NCBI GenBank assembly: GCA_963706555.1
Contig: OY970164.1
Coordinates: forward strand, 4,712,001 to 4,776,000
DNA from: Bog-473 sp963706555
Lineage (GTDB): Bacteria > Actinomycetota > Acidimicrobiia > Acidimicrobiales > RAAP-2
DNA length: 64,000 bases
Direction of reading: 5' to 3'
In this document: positions 9,758 through 17,635 of the stretch, piece by piece
How positions within the stretch are numbered: the stretch's first letter is position 1
Layout of the letters: each line of letters opens with the position of its first letter
The notes under the pieces: model-generated
Told to the model about the DNA's origin: nothing
Databases searched by the model: none
What the model saw: only the letters and a program-made list of their open reading frames with translations
Made by a program: the position numbers and the translations under genes

Positions 9758-10588
9758 CTAGGGCGAGAAGAGCTTGAGGAAGCCTTCCTGCCACTCCCCG
9801 AAAGTGGTCGGGGCATCGCCCACGGGAGCCGTCGGCATGACCGACATGACTTCGTACTGATGGCCGGGGGGAAGATTCAGGATCGCCACCATGGCGTCCG
9901 CCACATTCTCGGGTGTCATCAGCCCGTGATGCCGAAGGAGGCCGCGACGGAACCACAGGTCGTGCGGCATGACGCCGACCTCCATCCCTCGATTGGCGAA
10001 TTCGGTGCCCATGGTTTCGCCGACGCGCAGGACACCCGAGCGGATGCCCGTACCTTCCAGCTCCAGGCGCAAGATTCGCGCTGCGTGCTCAGCACCCGCA
10101 TTGGCCGCGGCATACGGAAGGTGCTCGATCCAAGGCCACACGGCCGCGGCGGACGTCACGAAGATGATGTCCCCGCCCACCCCGGCGCCGAGCATGCCGC
10201 GGATGCCGCGCGCGGCCATGAGGAGTGAACCGGTCAGCTTGGTGCCGACTTCAAGGGCAATATCCTCAGGGCTGAAGTCCTGGAGGGGCCCATAGCGGGC
10301 GGTCGCGGCATTGTTGATCACCGCTGTCACCGGGCCGAACGCTGCTTCGCCCGCGTCGAAGAACCTCTCGACTGACCCCCCGTCGCCCACGTCGAGCTCA
10401 TGGGCGAGGCAGGAGCCACCTGCTGCCTCGATCATCGCCTTCGTCTCTTCGAGGCGGTCGACCCGGCGGCCCCCGAGGGCGACCGACCAACCCAACCCGG
10501 CGAACTTCACCGCTGCCACCTGACCGATGCCCGTCCCGGCGCCCGTGATGGCGACGACACGCGGCTGCGGGGGTGCGGTCTCATCCAT
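9758..10588 (-). CDS. SDR family oxidoreductase with Asn in place of the catalytic Lys
   Basis: A 276-residue short-chain dehydrogenase with cofactor motif TGAGTGIG (residues 15-22) and structural motif NNA (92-94). Ser146 and Tyr159 are in the expected places, but the YxxxK motif reads YAAAN: residue 163 is Asn, encoded AAT, where Lys is normally essential for proton relay and NAD(P) ribose binding. The rest of the fold looks intact. The ATG is supported by GGAG eight bases upstream. It lies 28 bases downstream of the cupin gene on the same strand, so both are probably one transcript. It may be catalytically weak or a binding protein. Confidence 0.85.
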   Translation of the reverse strand: MDETAPPQPRVVAITGAGTGIGQVAAVKFAGLGWSVALGGRRVDRLEETKAMIEAAGGSCLAHELDVGDGGSVERFFDAGEAAFGPVTAVINNAATARYGPLQDFSPEDIALEVGTKLTGSLLMAARGIRGMLGAGVGGDIIFVTSAAAVWPWIEHLPYAAANAGAEHAARILRLELEGTGIRSGVLRVGETMGTEFANRGMEVGVMPHDLWFRRGLLRHHGLMTPENVADAMVAILNLPPGHQYEVMSVMPTAPVGDAPTTFGEWQEGFLKLFSP

Positions 10589-10615
10589 GTGGTCGCTCCA
10601 GACGGCTCGAGGGGA

Positions 10616-11059
10616 CTACAGAGGTTGTGTGCCGATGAACGTGACGCTGAGTCGGCAGCCCGACTCCCCCGCCTTCCAGGCATGGTCGACCCCGGGAATG
10701 ATGACGCAATCGCCGGCAGCGAGGGTGTGGACCCCGTCGCCGAGCTCGAGCTCGACAGATCCCTGCAGGACCGTGTCCAAGTCGATGGTACGCGTGTAGT
10801 GCATCGGGAACGACTGGTCAGGTTCGTAGTCGACAATCATCCATTGCATCTGGCCGGGCGGCAGACCGATCTCGAGGTGGTCGGACGCACCGGGGGCCGA
10901 CGTGGGTGGCGCAGCGTCAGGAGACGTGTACGCCACCATGGCATGGAAGCCACGATCAGCCGAGGGCGAACCGAGGGCGAGGTCCTCGACGACACAGGAT
11001 CGACCTGCGGCGTCGACGCCGGTGATCAGCAGCCGGCCTTGGCCGGGGTCGACAGTCAT
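10616..11059 (-). CDS. cupin domain protein
   Basis: A 147-residue protein whose second half holds a small beta-barrel cupin: FPMHYTRTIDLDTVLQGSVELELGD is motif 1-like and IIPGVDHAWKAG is motif 2-like, providing His ligands for a metal. The upstream part (GRLLITGVDAAGRS) resembles cupins next to SDR and dioxygenase genes. It is the first gene of a two-gene minus-strand unit with the SDR. It may bind a metal and a small aromatic or keto compound, as an enzyme or a sensor; sequence does not decide. Confidence 0.8.
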   Translation of the reverse strand: MTVDPGQGRLLITGVDAAGRSCVVEDLALGSPSADRGFHAMVAYTSPDAAPPTSAPGASDHLEIGLPPGQMQWMIVDYEPDQSFPMHYTRTIDLDTVLQGSVELELGDGVHTLAAGDCVIIPGVDHAWKAGESGCRLSVTFIGTQPL

Positions 11060-11217
11060 ACCGGCCCGGATAGTAGTCCGGACTCGCTGAAACCGCGGGA
11101 GGGCCGAGATCGAAAACGTCGTGGACGGAAAGGATGCGGGCGAGGAGCCCTCTCGTTCCGATGAGTCGGCGGCATCGGTTCCGTCTACCCCTCGAACCCG
11201 AGACGGAGGAAAGAGTC

Positions 11218-11811
11218 ATGCGAGTGGTCGTCAATGAATTCATGAGCCTGGACGGTGTGGTCCAGGCGCCGGGAGGCCCGGAAGAGGACACCGAAGGTGG
11301 CTTCGCCCACGGCGGTTGGTCGATGCCCTATTTCGATCCCGTGGCGATGGGCACCTTCGTCGGGGAGGGAATGGCCACCGCCGAGGCGCTCCTGTTCGGA
11401 CGGCGTACCTGGCAGGGGATGGCGGCGGCGTGGCCCGAGCGGGCGGGGGACCCCTACGCCGACCAGATGAACTCGATCAAGAAGTACGTGGCCTCCCGGA
11501 CGCTTGTCGACGACGATCTGACGTGGAACAACTCCGTGTTGCTGTCGCCGGCAGATGCAGTCTCGGACATCGCGGCGCTCCGCCGACGTGACGGCGGCGA
11601 CTTGTTGGTCTGGGGCAGCGTCAGCCTGGTCAAGACGCTGCTCGCCGAGGGATTGGTCGATGCACTCAATGTGATGATCGAACCGATCCTTCTCGGGGGC
11701 GGAAAGGGGATCTTCCCCGAGGACGGCACGGCGAGACCGCTGGAGCTCGTCAGCTGCAGCACCGCCGCCACGGGCGTCCTCATCTGTACCTACCGCCCGT
11801 CACCGGAGTAA
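11218..11811 (+). CDS. dihydrofolate reductase family protein (RibD C-terminal-like)
   Basis: A 197-residue protein starting MRVVVNEFMSLDGV, the signature of the YwjB/RibD-C-like branch of the DHFR fold, with the NADPH-binding region LLFGRRTWQGMAAAWP and the later GGDLLVWGSVSLVKTLL. Length is normal for the family. These are not housekeeping dihydrofolate reductases, and substrate is unknown. The start is fixed by GGAGGA six bases upstream. It is divergent from the cupin/SDR pair. Confidence 0.87.
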   Translation: MRVVVNEFMSLDGVVQAPGGPEEDTEGGFAHGGWSMPYFDPVAMGTFVGEGMATAEALLFGRRTWQGMAAAWPERAGDPYADQMNSIKKYVASRTLVDDDLTWNNSVLLSPADAVSDIAALRRRDGGDLLVWGSVSLVKTLLAEGLVDALNVMIEPILLGGGKGIFPEDGTARPLELVSCSTAATGVLICTYRPSPE

Positions 11812-11927
11812 GCGGGCGGTCCTCACCACCGGGCGGGAGGACCTTGACTTTCACCCGCACGGAAGGAAAAGTGAAACCACGGCCAACCGGGCCCCGGTCA
11901 CGGCGCCGCTCACGGACGGAGGTGGAG

Positions 11928-12419
11928 ATGAGCAGCGTCGAGGGAAGCGGGAGTGGGCCTGCGCCCGTGAACGCCGGGGAGATGAAGCTCGAGGTCGTAG
12001 TCATCCCTGTCTCGGACGTCGATCGAGCGAAGTCGTTCTATGTGTCGCTGGGGTGGAGGCTCGACGCCGACCTCGCAGTCGATGATGGCTACAGGGTCGT
12101 GCAACTGACACCTCCCGGCTCCGCCTGCTCGATCATCTTCGGGAAGGGAGTCACGTCGGCTCCGCCCGGGTCCTTCGAGGGCCTACAGCTCACGGTGTAC
12201 GACATCGACGCATCCCGCGCCGACCTGATCGCACGCGGGGTCGACGTCAGCGAGACCTTCCACGACGTCACAGGGATCTTCCACCACGCCGGGACCGGGG
12301 ACCGCCAGAGCGGTCCCGCCCCCGAACATTCCTCCTACGGTTCGTTCGCCGCGTTCAGCGATCCTGATGGCAACGGCTGGTTACTCCAAGAAATACGAAC
12401 GCGCCTTCCCGGCCGCTGA
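11928..12419 (+). CDS. VOC (glyoxalase/bleomycin-resistance) family protein
   Basis: A 163-residue vicinal-oxygen-chelate fold protein: KLEVVVIPVSDVDRAKSFY is the classic first beta-alpha unit and FSDPDGNGWLLQEI the last strand with its metal-ligand Glu. The ATG at 11928 follows GGAGGTGGAG; a start 28 codons upstream has no ribosome site. A close paralogue lies at 43949 in this window, matching along almost the whole length. Such proteins are small metal-dependent enzymes or binding proteins; the exact activity cannot be assigned. Confidence 0.87.
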   Translation: MSSVEGSGSGPAPVNAGEMKLEVVVIPVSDVDRAKSFYVSLGWRLDADLAVDDGYRVVQLTPPGSACSIIFGKGVTSAPPGSFEGLQLTVYDIDASRADLIARGVDVSETFHDVTGIFHHAGTGDRQSGPAPEHSSYGSFAAFSDPDGNGWLLQEIRTRLPGR

Positions 12420-12431
12420 GAGGAGAGGCTG

Positions 12432-12539
12432 ATGGCCACGATGTATGAGCCTGTGAGCAATGTCGCCGCCACCCATCCGGCGGCGGGCGAAGGCCTCGGC
12501 GACCACGGGCGGCGCACGTGCGGGGCGGGCCCGGCATGA
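12432..12539 (+). CDS. possible 35-residue leader peptide coupled to the next gene
   Basis: A short frame begins at an ATG five bases after GGAGAGG and ends at TGA overlapping the ATG of the flavoprotein gene (sequence ATGA at 12536-12539). The good ribosome site and the four-base overlap suggest translational coupling, while the downstream ATG has only a weak site of its own. The peptide has no recognizable motif. It could be a true small gene, a coupling leader, or chance. Confidence 0.3.
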   Translation: MATMYEPVSNVAATHPAAGEGLGDHGRRTCGAGPA

Positions 12540-13909
12540 ACACCGACTACGACGTCATCGTCCTCGGCGGTGGCTCCCCGGGTGAGCATTGCGCAGGGGC
12601 TCTGGCCGAGGGCGGCTTGCGGGTGGCGATCGTGGAGCGCGAGCTCGTCGGCGGGGAGTGTTCGTACTGGGCATGCATCCCGTCCAAGACACTCCTGCGC
12701 CCGGGCGAAGCGGTCCACGGGGCGCGCGAGGCGGCGGCAACCGCTGACGTCGACCTCGACGCGGTGTTCGCGTGGCGTGACTTCATGGTCTCGGACTACT
12801 CCGATGCCGGGCAAGAGCACTGGCTGGCCGATCAGGGCATCGATCTGCTGCGGGGCACCGGCCGGCTCGCTGGACACGGCGTCGTCGAGGTCGACGGGGT
12901 CCGCCATACGGCCGAGCACGTGGTCCTCGCCAACGGCGCAGACCCGGTGGTCCCCCCGGTCCCCGGACTGCGCGACCTCGACGGTGTCTGGGGCAGCCGT
13001 GAAGCGACCTCCATGAAGGCGGTTCCCCGGCGCCTTCTCATCCTCGGCGCCGGGCCGGTCGGAGTAGAGATGGCACAAGTCGTGCGGCGGCTCGGCGGCG
13101 AGGCGGTGGTCATCGACATGGCCGAGCACGTGCTCGGGCGGGAGCCGGCACCGCTCGGCGAAGCGCTCGGCGAAGCACTACGTGGCGAGGGCATAGAGCT
13201 CGTACTCTCCGCGAATGTGACCGCAGCGCGACGTGACGGTGAAGACTACGTCCTCGAGTTCGACGACCTGCCCGAGCTCCGGGGCGACCGCCTCCTCGTC
13301 GCCACAGGCCGGCGCCCGCGGGTGCAGGGAATCGGGCTGGAAACCGTGGGCGTCGAGCCGGACGCGCATGGAGTTCCGGTCGATGCCCACCTGCGCGCGG
13401 CGGAGCAGCTGTGGGCCATCGGCGACGTCAACGGGCTCTGGCCGCTCACCCACGTCGGCAAGTACCAAGGGGAGGTGGTCGCCGCCAACATCCTCGGGAC
13501 GTCCCGCAAGGCCAACTACGAGGCTGTGCCGAGGGTCGTCTACACAGACCCGCAAGCTGCTGCGGTCGGCGCCGGCGCCGGTCGCTTCACGGCGATGGTG
13601 CCGCTATCCGAGGTAGCCAAGACCGCCACCTACACCCACGCCTACGCCGACGACAAGGGTTTCCTGACGCTGCTCAGCGATGGCGAACGTCTGACCGGCG
13701 CCTATGCGCTCGGCCCCGAAGCCGGCGAGTGGCTGCAACAGGCCACGCTGGCGATCCGCGGCCACATCCCCCTCGAGGTATTGGGCGACATCATCCAGCC
13801 GTTCCCGTCGTTCTCGGAGATCTACGTCGCCGCGTTCAAAGAACTCCGCCGCGTGATCGCGACGGCCGCAAAAAAGCCGGCCGGTGCGGGACCTCCGATG
13901 ACGCACTGA
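12536..13909 (+). CDS. FAD-dependent pyridine nucleotide-disulfide oxidoreductase family protein
   Basis: A 457-residue flavoprotein of the lipoamide dehydrogenase/mercuric reductase family. It has the FAD motif VLGGGSPGEHCA, the redox-active pair Cys42 and Cys47 in ECSYWACIPSKTLL, the NAD(P) motif ILGAGPVGVEMAQ and the second FAD site LWAIGDVNG. The C-terminal dimerization domain is present, but the usual HPTxSE catalytic His region reads PFPSFSE, so the His is replaced by Phe. This subgroup is common in actinobacteria and of unclear substrate; it is probably not a true lipoamide dehydrogenase. Its start overlaps a short upstream frame. Confidence 0.85.
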   Translation: MNTDYDVIVLGGGSPGEHCAGALAEGGLRVAIVERELVGGECSYWACIPSKTLLRPGEAVHGAREAAATADVDLDAVFAWRDFMVSDYSDAGQEHWLADQGIDLLRGTGRLAGHGVVEVDGVRHTAEHVVLANGADPVVPPVPGLRDLDGVWGSREATSMKAVPRRLLILGAGPVGVEMAQVVRRLGGEAVVIDMAEHVLGREPAPLGEALGEALRGEGIELVLSANVTAARRDGEDYVLEFDDLPELRGDRLLVATGRRPRVQGIGLETVGVEPDAHGVPVDAHLRAAEQLWAIGDVNGLWPLTHVGKYQGEVVAANILGTSRKANYEAVPRVVYTDPQAAAVGAGAGRFTAMVPLSEVAKTATYTHAYADDKGFLTLLSDGERLTGAYALGPEAGEWLQQATLAIRGHIPLEVLGDIIQPFPSFSEIYVAAFKELRRVIATAAKKPAGAGPPMTH

Positions 13910-13957
13910 CCGGACCACACTGACCGAACCACACCGACCGAACCACACCGACGGAAC
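13907..13957 (+). repeat. 14-bp tandem repeats between two genes
   Basis: Three full copies and a partial fourth of a 14-base unit (consensus YGACCGAACCACAC) run from 13907 to 13957. The first copy begins with the TGA stop of the flavoprotein gene and the array ends just before the ribosome site of the next SDR. Variation between units is one or two bases. Confidence 0.8.
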
Positions 13958-13965
13958 GAGGAACG

Positions 13966-14724
13966 ATGACGGCAACCGGTATCCCGCAATCGGGGCGCGA
14001 ACCGCAACTTCTCGACCAGACCGTCGTGGTCATCGGTGGCAGTGCCGGTATCGGGCTCGAAGTGGCCAGGCGTGCCCGCGTCGAAGGGGCCGAGGTCATC
14101 CTGACCGGCCGCGATCCCGCTCGATTGCAAGCTGCCGCACGCGAAGTCGGCGCGCGCAGTACAGCCGCCTTCGACGCCAGTGACGCGAACGCCCTCGGAC
14201 AGTTCTTCGAAGGCCTGGCGCAGCCGATTGACCATGTGATGGTCACTGCCGGCCGGCCGCGCTATGGACGACTGGCCGACATGGACCACGAACAGACACG
14301 CCAAGCCCTCGACGAGCACCTGCTGCTGACCATTGAGGTCGCCCGCCACGCCCCCTCCCATGTGCGACCCGCAGGGACGCTCCTGTTCATGGGCGGCACC
14401 GGCGGCAGAAGGCCAGGCCCGGGCATGGCAATCGTGTCGACCGTCACGTTCGCGCTGCCCGCCCTCATCGCCAACCTCGCACTCGAGCTCGCGCCCATCC
14501 GCGTGAATCTGATCGCCGCCGGCTTCGTCGACACGCCGCTGTCGGCGTCGCTCCTCGGAGAGCACCTCGACGAGCGTCGGAGCCAGCTGCGCGCCACGCT
14601 CCCCATCGGGCGCGTCGTGAATGCGTCCGACGTTGCTGCGCTCGCCGTGCATGTGATGAGCAACACGGCGCTGACCGGCGCGACCTATGACATCGATGGA
14701 GGTCAGCAACTCGTTGCCGACTAG
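13966..14724 (+). CDS. SDR-like oxidoreductase lacking the YxxxK motif
   Basis: A 252-residue protein with a clear SDR cofactor site (VVVIGGSAGIGLEVAR) and the usual C-terminal strand (TGATYDIDGGQQL). The region that should hold Ser-Tyr-xxx-Lys reads FMGGTGGRRPGPGMAIVSTV, with neither Tyr nor Lys in place. Similar degenerate SDRs are known in actinobacteria and may be non-catalytic or use other residues. GAGGAACG precedes the ATG. It follows the flavoprotein gene in the same direction. Confidence 0.82.
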   Translation: MTATGIPQSGREPQLLDQTVVVIGGSAGIGLEVARRARVEGAEVILTGRDPARLQAAAREVGARSTAAFDASDANALGQFFEGLAQPIDHVMVTAGRPRYGRLADMDHEQTRQALDEHLLLTIEVARHAPSHVRPAGTLLFMGGTGGRRPGPGMAIVSTVTFALPALIANLALELAPIRVNLIAAGFVDTPLSASLLGEHLDERRSQLRATLPIGRVVNASDVAALAVHVMSNTALTGATYDIDGGQQLVAD

Positions 14725-14779
14725 TGCGGGTCGAGGTGGGCCCGTGGAAGCTCCGGACATGGGAGAGGAGGCATCCGGC

Positions 14780-15418
14780 ATGGAGTTTTTGGTCACCATG
14801 ACCACTCACGTCCCCGACGGGACGTCGCAAACCGCCGTGGATGAGGTCCGCGCCCGTGAGGCGGCCCGCGCGAGGGAACTCGCGGCCGCGGGACGCCTTC
14901 TCCGACTCTGGCGGCCGCCGCTGCTCCCCGGCGATTGGCGCACGCTCGGGTTGTTCGACGCGGCCGGCCCGGCTGAGCTCGAGCACGTGCTCCTCTCCAT
15001 GCCTCTGCGCGTGTGGCGCACCGACGAAGCACAGCCGTTGCTGCCGCACCCGAACGACCCGGGCCGCCAACCCGATGCCCCCCGACCGTCATCGGCGATC
15101 GCCGCCGGCAGCGAATTCATGTCCACGTCCACGATGACGGTCCCACCGGGCACGCCGAGCGGACGCGTGGAGGCCGTCACGGAGAAAGAGACGGAGCGGG
15201 CACGGGAGCTCGCCGGGAACGGAAAATTGCTGCGGTTCTGGACGCTCGCCGGGGAGGGCAGAACGCTCGGGCTGTGGCGGGCGCACGACAGCGACGAGAT
15301 GCAGGCGATCCTCGCATCGCTGCCGCTGTGGCCCTGGGCCAGTGTCGACACGATCCAGCTGTCGCCGCACCCCAGTGACCCCGGGTTGCCCGATGACCCC
15401 GGGGTACCCGGCTCGTGA
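14780..15418 (+). CDS. tandem muconolactone delta-isomerase-like protein (two fused domains)
   Basis: A 212-residue protein made of two homologous halves of about 92 residues: 1-95 (MEFLVTMTTHVPDG to LLPHPNDPG) and 112-202 (EFMSTSTMTVPPG to LSPHPSDPG), joined by a Pro/Ala linker. Each half shows the muconolactone isomerase pattern: an N-terminal strand, a REAARARELAAAGRLLRLW-type helix, LGLF/LGLW and a SLPLWPW-like turn. Family members are normally single domains of about 95 residues that assemble as decamers in the beta-ketoadipate pathway. The start at 14780 has GAGAGGAGG upstream. The stop overlaps the GTG of the next SDR. Confidence 0.82.
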   Translation: MEFLVTMTTHVPDGTSQTAVDEVRAREAARARELAAAGRLLRLWRPPLLPGDWRTLGLFDAAGPAELEHVLLSMPLRVWRTDEAQPLLPHPNDPGRQPDAPRPSSAIAAGSEFMSTSTMTVPPGTPSGRVEAVTEKETERARELAGNGKLLRFWTLAGEGRTLGLWRAHDSDEMQAILASLPLWPWASVDTIQLSPHPSDPGLPDDPGVPGS

Positions 15419-16149
15419 CGCCCGGCGAGGTCGTCGGCGCAGAGAACCGCAAGGTCGCGATCGTCACAGGGGGGTCGCAGGGCATCGGGGCGGGAATCGT
15501 TGCCGGCTACCGGCGAAGCGGGTGGGACGTCGTCGCCACGTCCCGGTCGATCGCTCCCTCGGCGGACCCCGGCGTGCGCACAGTGGCCGGGGACCTCTCG
15601 GATCCCGCGACTGCGGACCGCATCGTGCGCACGACCCTCGAGACGTTCGGGCGCATCGACACCCTCGTCAACAACGCCGGCGTCTACATCTCCAAACCGT
15701 TCGTCGACTACACGGTCGAGGACTTCGCGGGGGTCGTCGGTCTCAATCTCACCGGGTTCTTTCGGCTGACGCAGGGTGCGGTCTCCGACATGCTGTCAAG
15801 GGGTACCGGCCACATCGTCAACATCACGACGACGCTCGTGGACGTGGCCGACTCCAGCGCACCCTCGGTCCTCACCGCACTCACCAAGGGCGGCCTGGCC
15901 GCGGCGACCAGATCGCTGGCCGTCGAATACGGCTCTGCGGGCATCAGGGTCAATGCCGTCTCGCCCGGCATCATTCAGACGCCGGAGAACCCCCCGGAGA
16001 GTTACGCCTCCCTCGGGACGCAGCTCCCTCCGCTGGGACATGTCGGTCGGGTCGGCGACATCGTCGATGCGGTCCTCTTCCTCGAGGCATCGCCTTTCAT
16101 CACCGGCGAGACGGTCCATGTCGACGGGGGCCGGATCGCAGGGCACTGA
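15415..16149 (+). CDS. SDR family oxidoreductase, Tyr of YxxxK not conserved
   Basis: A 244-residue SDR with intact TGGSQGIG and NNAGVY motifs and the C-terminal GETVHVDGG. Around the active site the sequence is NITTTLVDV and then LTALTKGG: the Lys is present, but the position four residues earlier is Thr rather than Tyr. This variant is shared by a branch of SDRs annotated only generically. The GTG start overlaps the TGA of the preceding isomerase-like gene (GTGA), so they are translationally coupled and likely act on the same compound. Confidence 0.83.
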   Translation: MTPGEVVGAENRKVAIVTGGSQGIGAGIVAGYRRSGWDVVATSRSIAPSADPGVRTVAGDLSDPATADRIVRTTLETFGRIDTLVNNAGVYISKPFVDYTVEDFAGVVGLNLTGFFRLTQGAVSDMLSRGTGHIVNITTTLVDVADSSAPSVLTALTKGGLAAATRSLAVEYGSAGIRVNAVSPGIIQTPENPPESYASLGTQLPPLGHVGRVGDIVDAVLFLEASPFITGETVHVDGGRIAGH

Positions 16150-16281
16150 GCTCGTTCGGCGCTCGTTCGGCGCGCAGACCACGTGGGAGTCGCTCCAGGC
16201 CGAAACGGTGCAAAAGGGGCACCTCGCCACCCTGTGGACCGGCCAAATCGATGTCACCCGTGGGGGGTGCTTTGCATCGTT

Positions 16282-16319
16282 GACACAGAACCGACATAAT
16301 CATCGACACAGAACCGACA
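16282..16319 (+). promoter_or_regulatory. direct repeat upstream of the substrate-binding protein gene
   Basis: Two identical copies of GACACAGAACCGACA (16282-16296 and 16305-16319) are spaced 23 bases start to start, about two helical turns, 70 bases upstream of the substrate-binding protein gene. Such phased direct repeats are typical regulator sites; the regulator is not known. Confidence 0.5.
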
Positions 16320-16388
16320 CAATTGGCACAGGTCCACTTGCTGCGACGAGATCGCGAGCACCCTGTGCCGGACAGAGGGGGAATCGGC

Positions 16389-17603
16389 ATGAAGCGTCTG
16401 ATCCGCATGATCACCACCATGGCCCTGGTGGTGGCGCCACTTGCAGGCATCACGCTCACCAGCGCTGCACTCAGCCAGCCTGCCGCGGCGGCAACGGGCG
16501 GTGCGCCGATCAATATCGGCGACATCGCAAGCCTGACCGGCCCCGAGGCTTCCTCTATCGACCAGACGACCCAGGTGCTCGAGGCATGGGCGAAGACGGT
16601 AAACGCGAAGGGCGGGCTCCAGGGCCACAAGATCAACCTCATCGTGAAGGATGACGGGTACAACCCGGCCACATCCCTCTCCCAGGTCGAGGGCATGGTC
16701 ACGGGAAGCCACATCGTGGCCCTCATCGACAACTCCGACGTGGACACGGCCTGGTACAAGTACGTCGAGCAGCAGAAAGTCCCGGTCATCGGCGGCCAGA
16801 CCGAAGACGGCCCCTACCAGAACGCCGACTTCTTCGACCCGGGCTCGACGTTCGACGACTTCACCACCGGCGAGGCCTACCTGGCCCAGCTGGTGCACTC
16901 CAAGGCGTCCTCCGACCTCTACTGCGCAGAAGTCGCACTGTGCTCCGAGGCCCTCGGCCCCCTGAAGGCGGCCCTGCCCAAGTTCGGGTCAAAAATGGTC
17001 TACTCGACCGCCATCAGCTTTGCCGCCCCGAGCTATGCCGCCCAGTGCCTCGCCGCGAAGCAGGCCGGCGCCACGTCGATGACCGTTGGTGACGCCACGG
17101 CGGTCGTGACCAAGGTGGTGCAGGACTGCGCGGCGCAGGGGTACACGCCCGTGCAGATCAGCGCCGACGGGACGGTGGGTATCTCGTGGCTCAAGATTCC
17201 CCAGTTCAATGGCAACGTGGACGCACAACCCGACGTCCCGTTCTTCGTCCACAACGCCGCGACGAACCCGATGTACGCGGCACTAACGAAGTACTACCCC
17301 CAGCAGCTGACGAACCCCAACTTCGGGGAGATCGTCGTCGAGAACTGGGCCGATGCCATCCTGATCCAGGATGCGATCGGGGCGGTCAAGCTGGCGTCGA
17401 CCCCCACGGCAGCCGAAGTGACCGCGGGCATGTACGCCCTTCCGCAGGGCACCACTCTCGGCGGCCTGACACCGCCGCTCCACTTCCACAAGGGCCAGCC
17501 CACCCACAACGCCTGCTTCTTCTACATGGGGATCAAGAACGGCAAGTTCTACGAGCTGCCCACCTCGAAGGTGAAGCAGCCCACGTGCCTGAGCACGAAG
17601 TAG
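16389..17603 (+). CDS. ABC transporter substrate-binding protein (branched-chain amino acid type)
   Basis: A 404-residue secreted protein. The first 37 residues form a Sec signal peptide (MKRLIRM, hydrophobic core MALVVAPLAGITLTSAAL, cleavage near AAAA). The mature part opens INIGDIASLTGPEAS and contains WAKTVNAKGGLQGHKI, both typical of periplasmic-binding-protein type 6 (LivJ-like) receptors. These capture amino acids, amides or aromatic acids. No permease or ATPase gene follows, so it is an orphan here and must share a transporter encoded elsewhere. GAGGGGG precedes the ATG. Confidence 0.9.
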   Translation: MKRLIRMITTMALVVAPLAGITLTSAALSQPAAAATGGAPINIGDIASLTGPEASSIDQTTQVLEAWAKTVNAKGGLQGHKINLIVKDDGYNPATSLSQVEGMVTGSHIVALIDNSDVDTAWYKYVEQQKVPVIGGQTEDGPYQNADFFDPGSTFDDFTTGEAYLAQLVHSKASSDLYCAEVALCSEALGPLKAALPKFGSKMVYSTAISFAAPSYAAQCLAAKQAGATSMTVGDATAVVTKVVQDCAAQGYTPVQISADGTVGISWLKIPQFNGNVDAQPDVPFFVHNAATNPMYAALTKYYPQQLTNPNFGEIVVENWADAILIQDAIGAVKLASTPTAAEVTAGMYALPQGTTLGGLTPPLHFHKGQPTHNACFFYMGIKNGKFYELPTSKVKQPTCLSTK

Positions 17604-17635
17604 GCAACTAACAGGAGCCGATCAGAAACGCAGCG

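Noticed and set aside
16150..16172. Two copies of GCTCGTTCGGC after the SDR stop
   Set aside because: A simple 11-bp duplication with no dyad or gene context; likely slippage.
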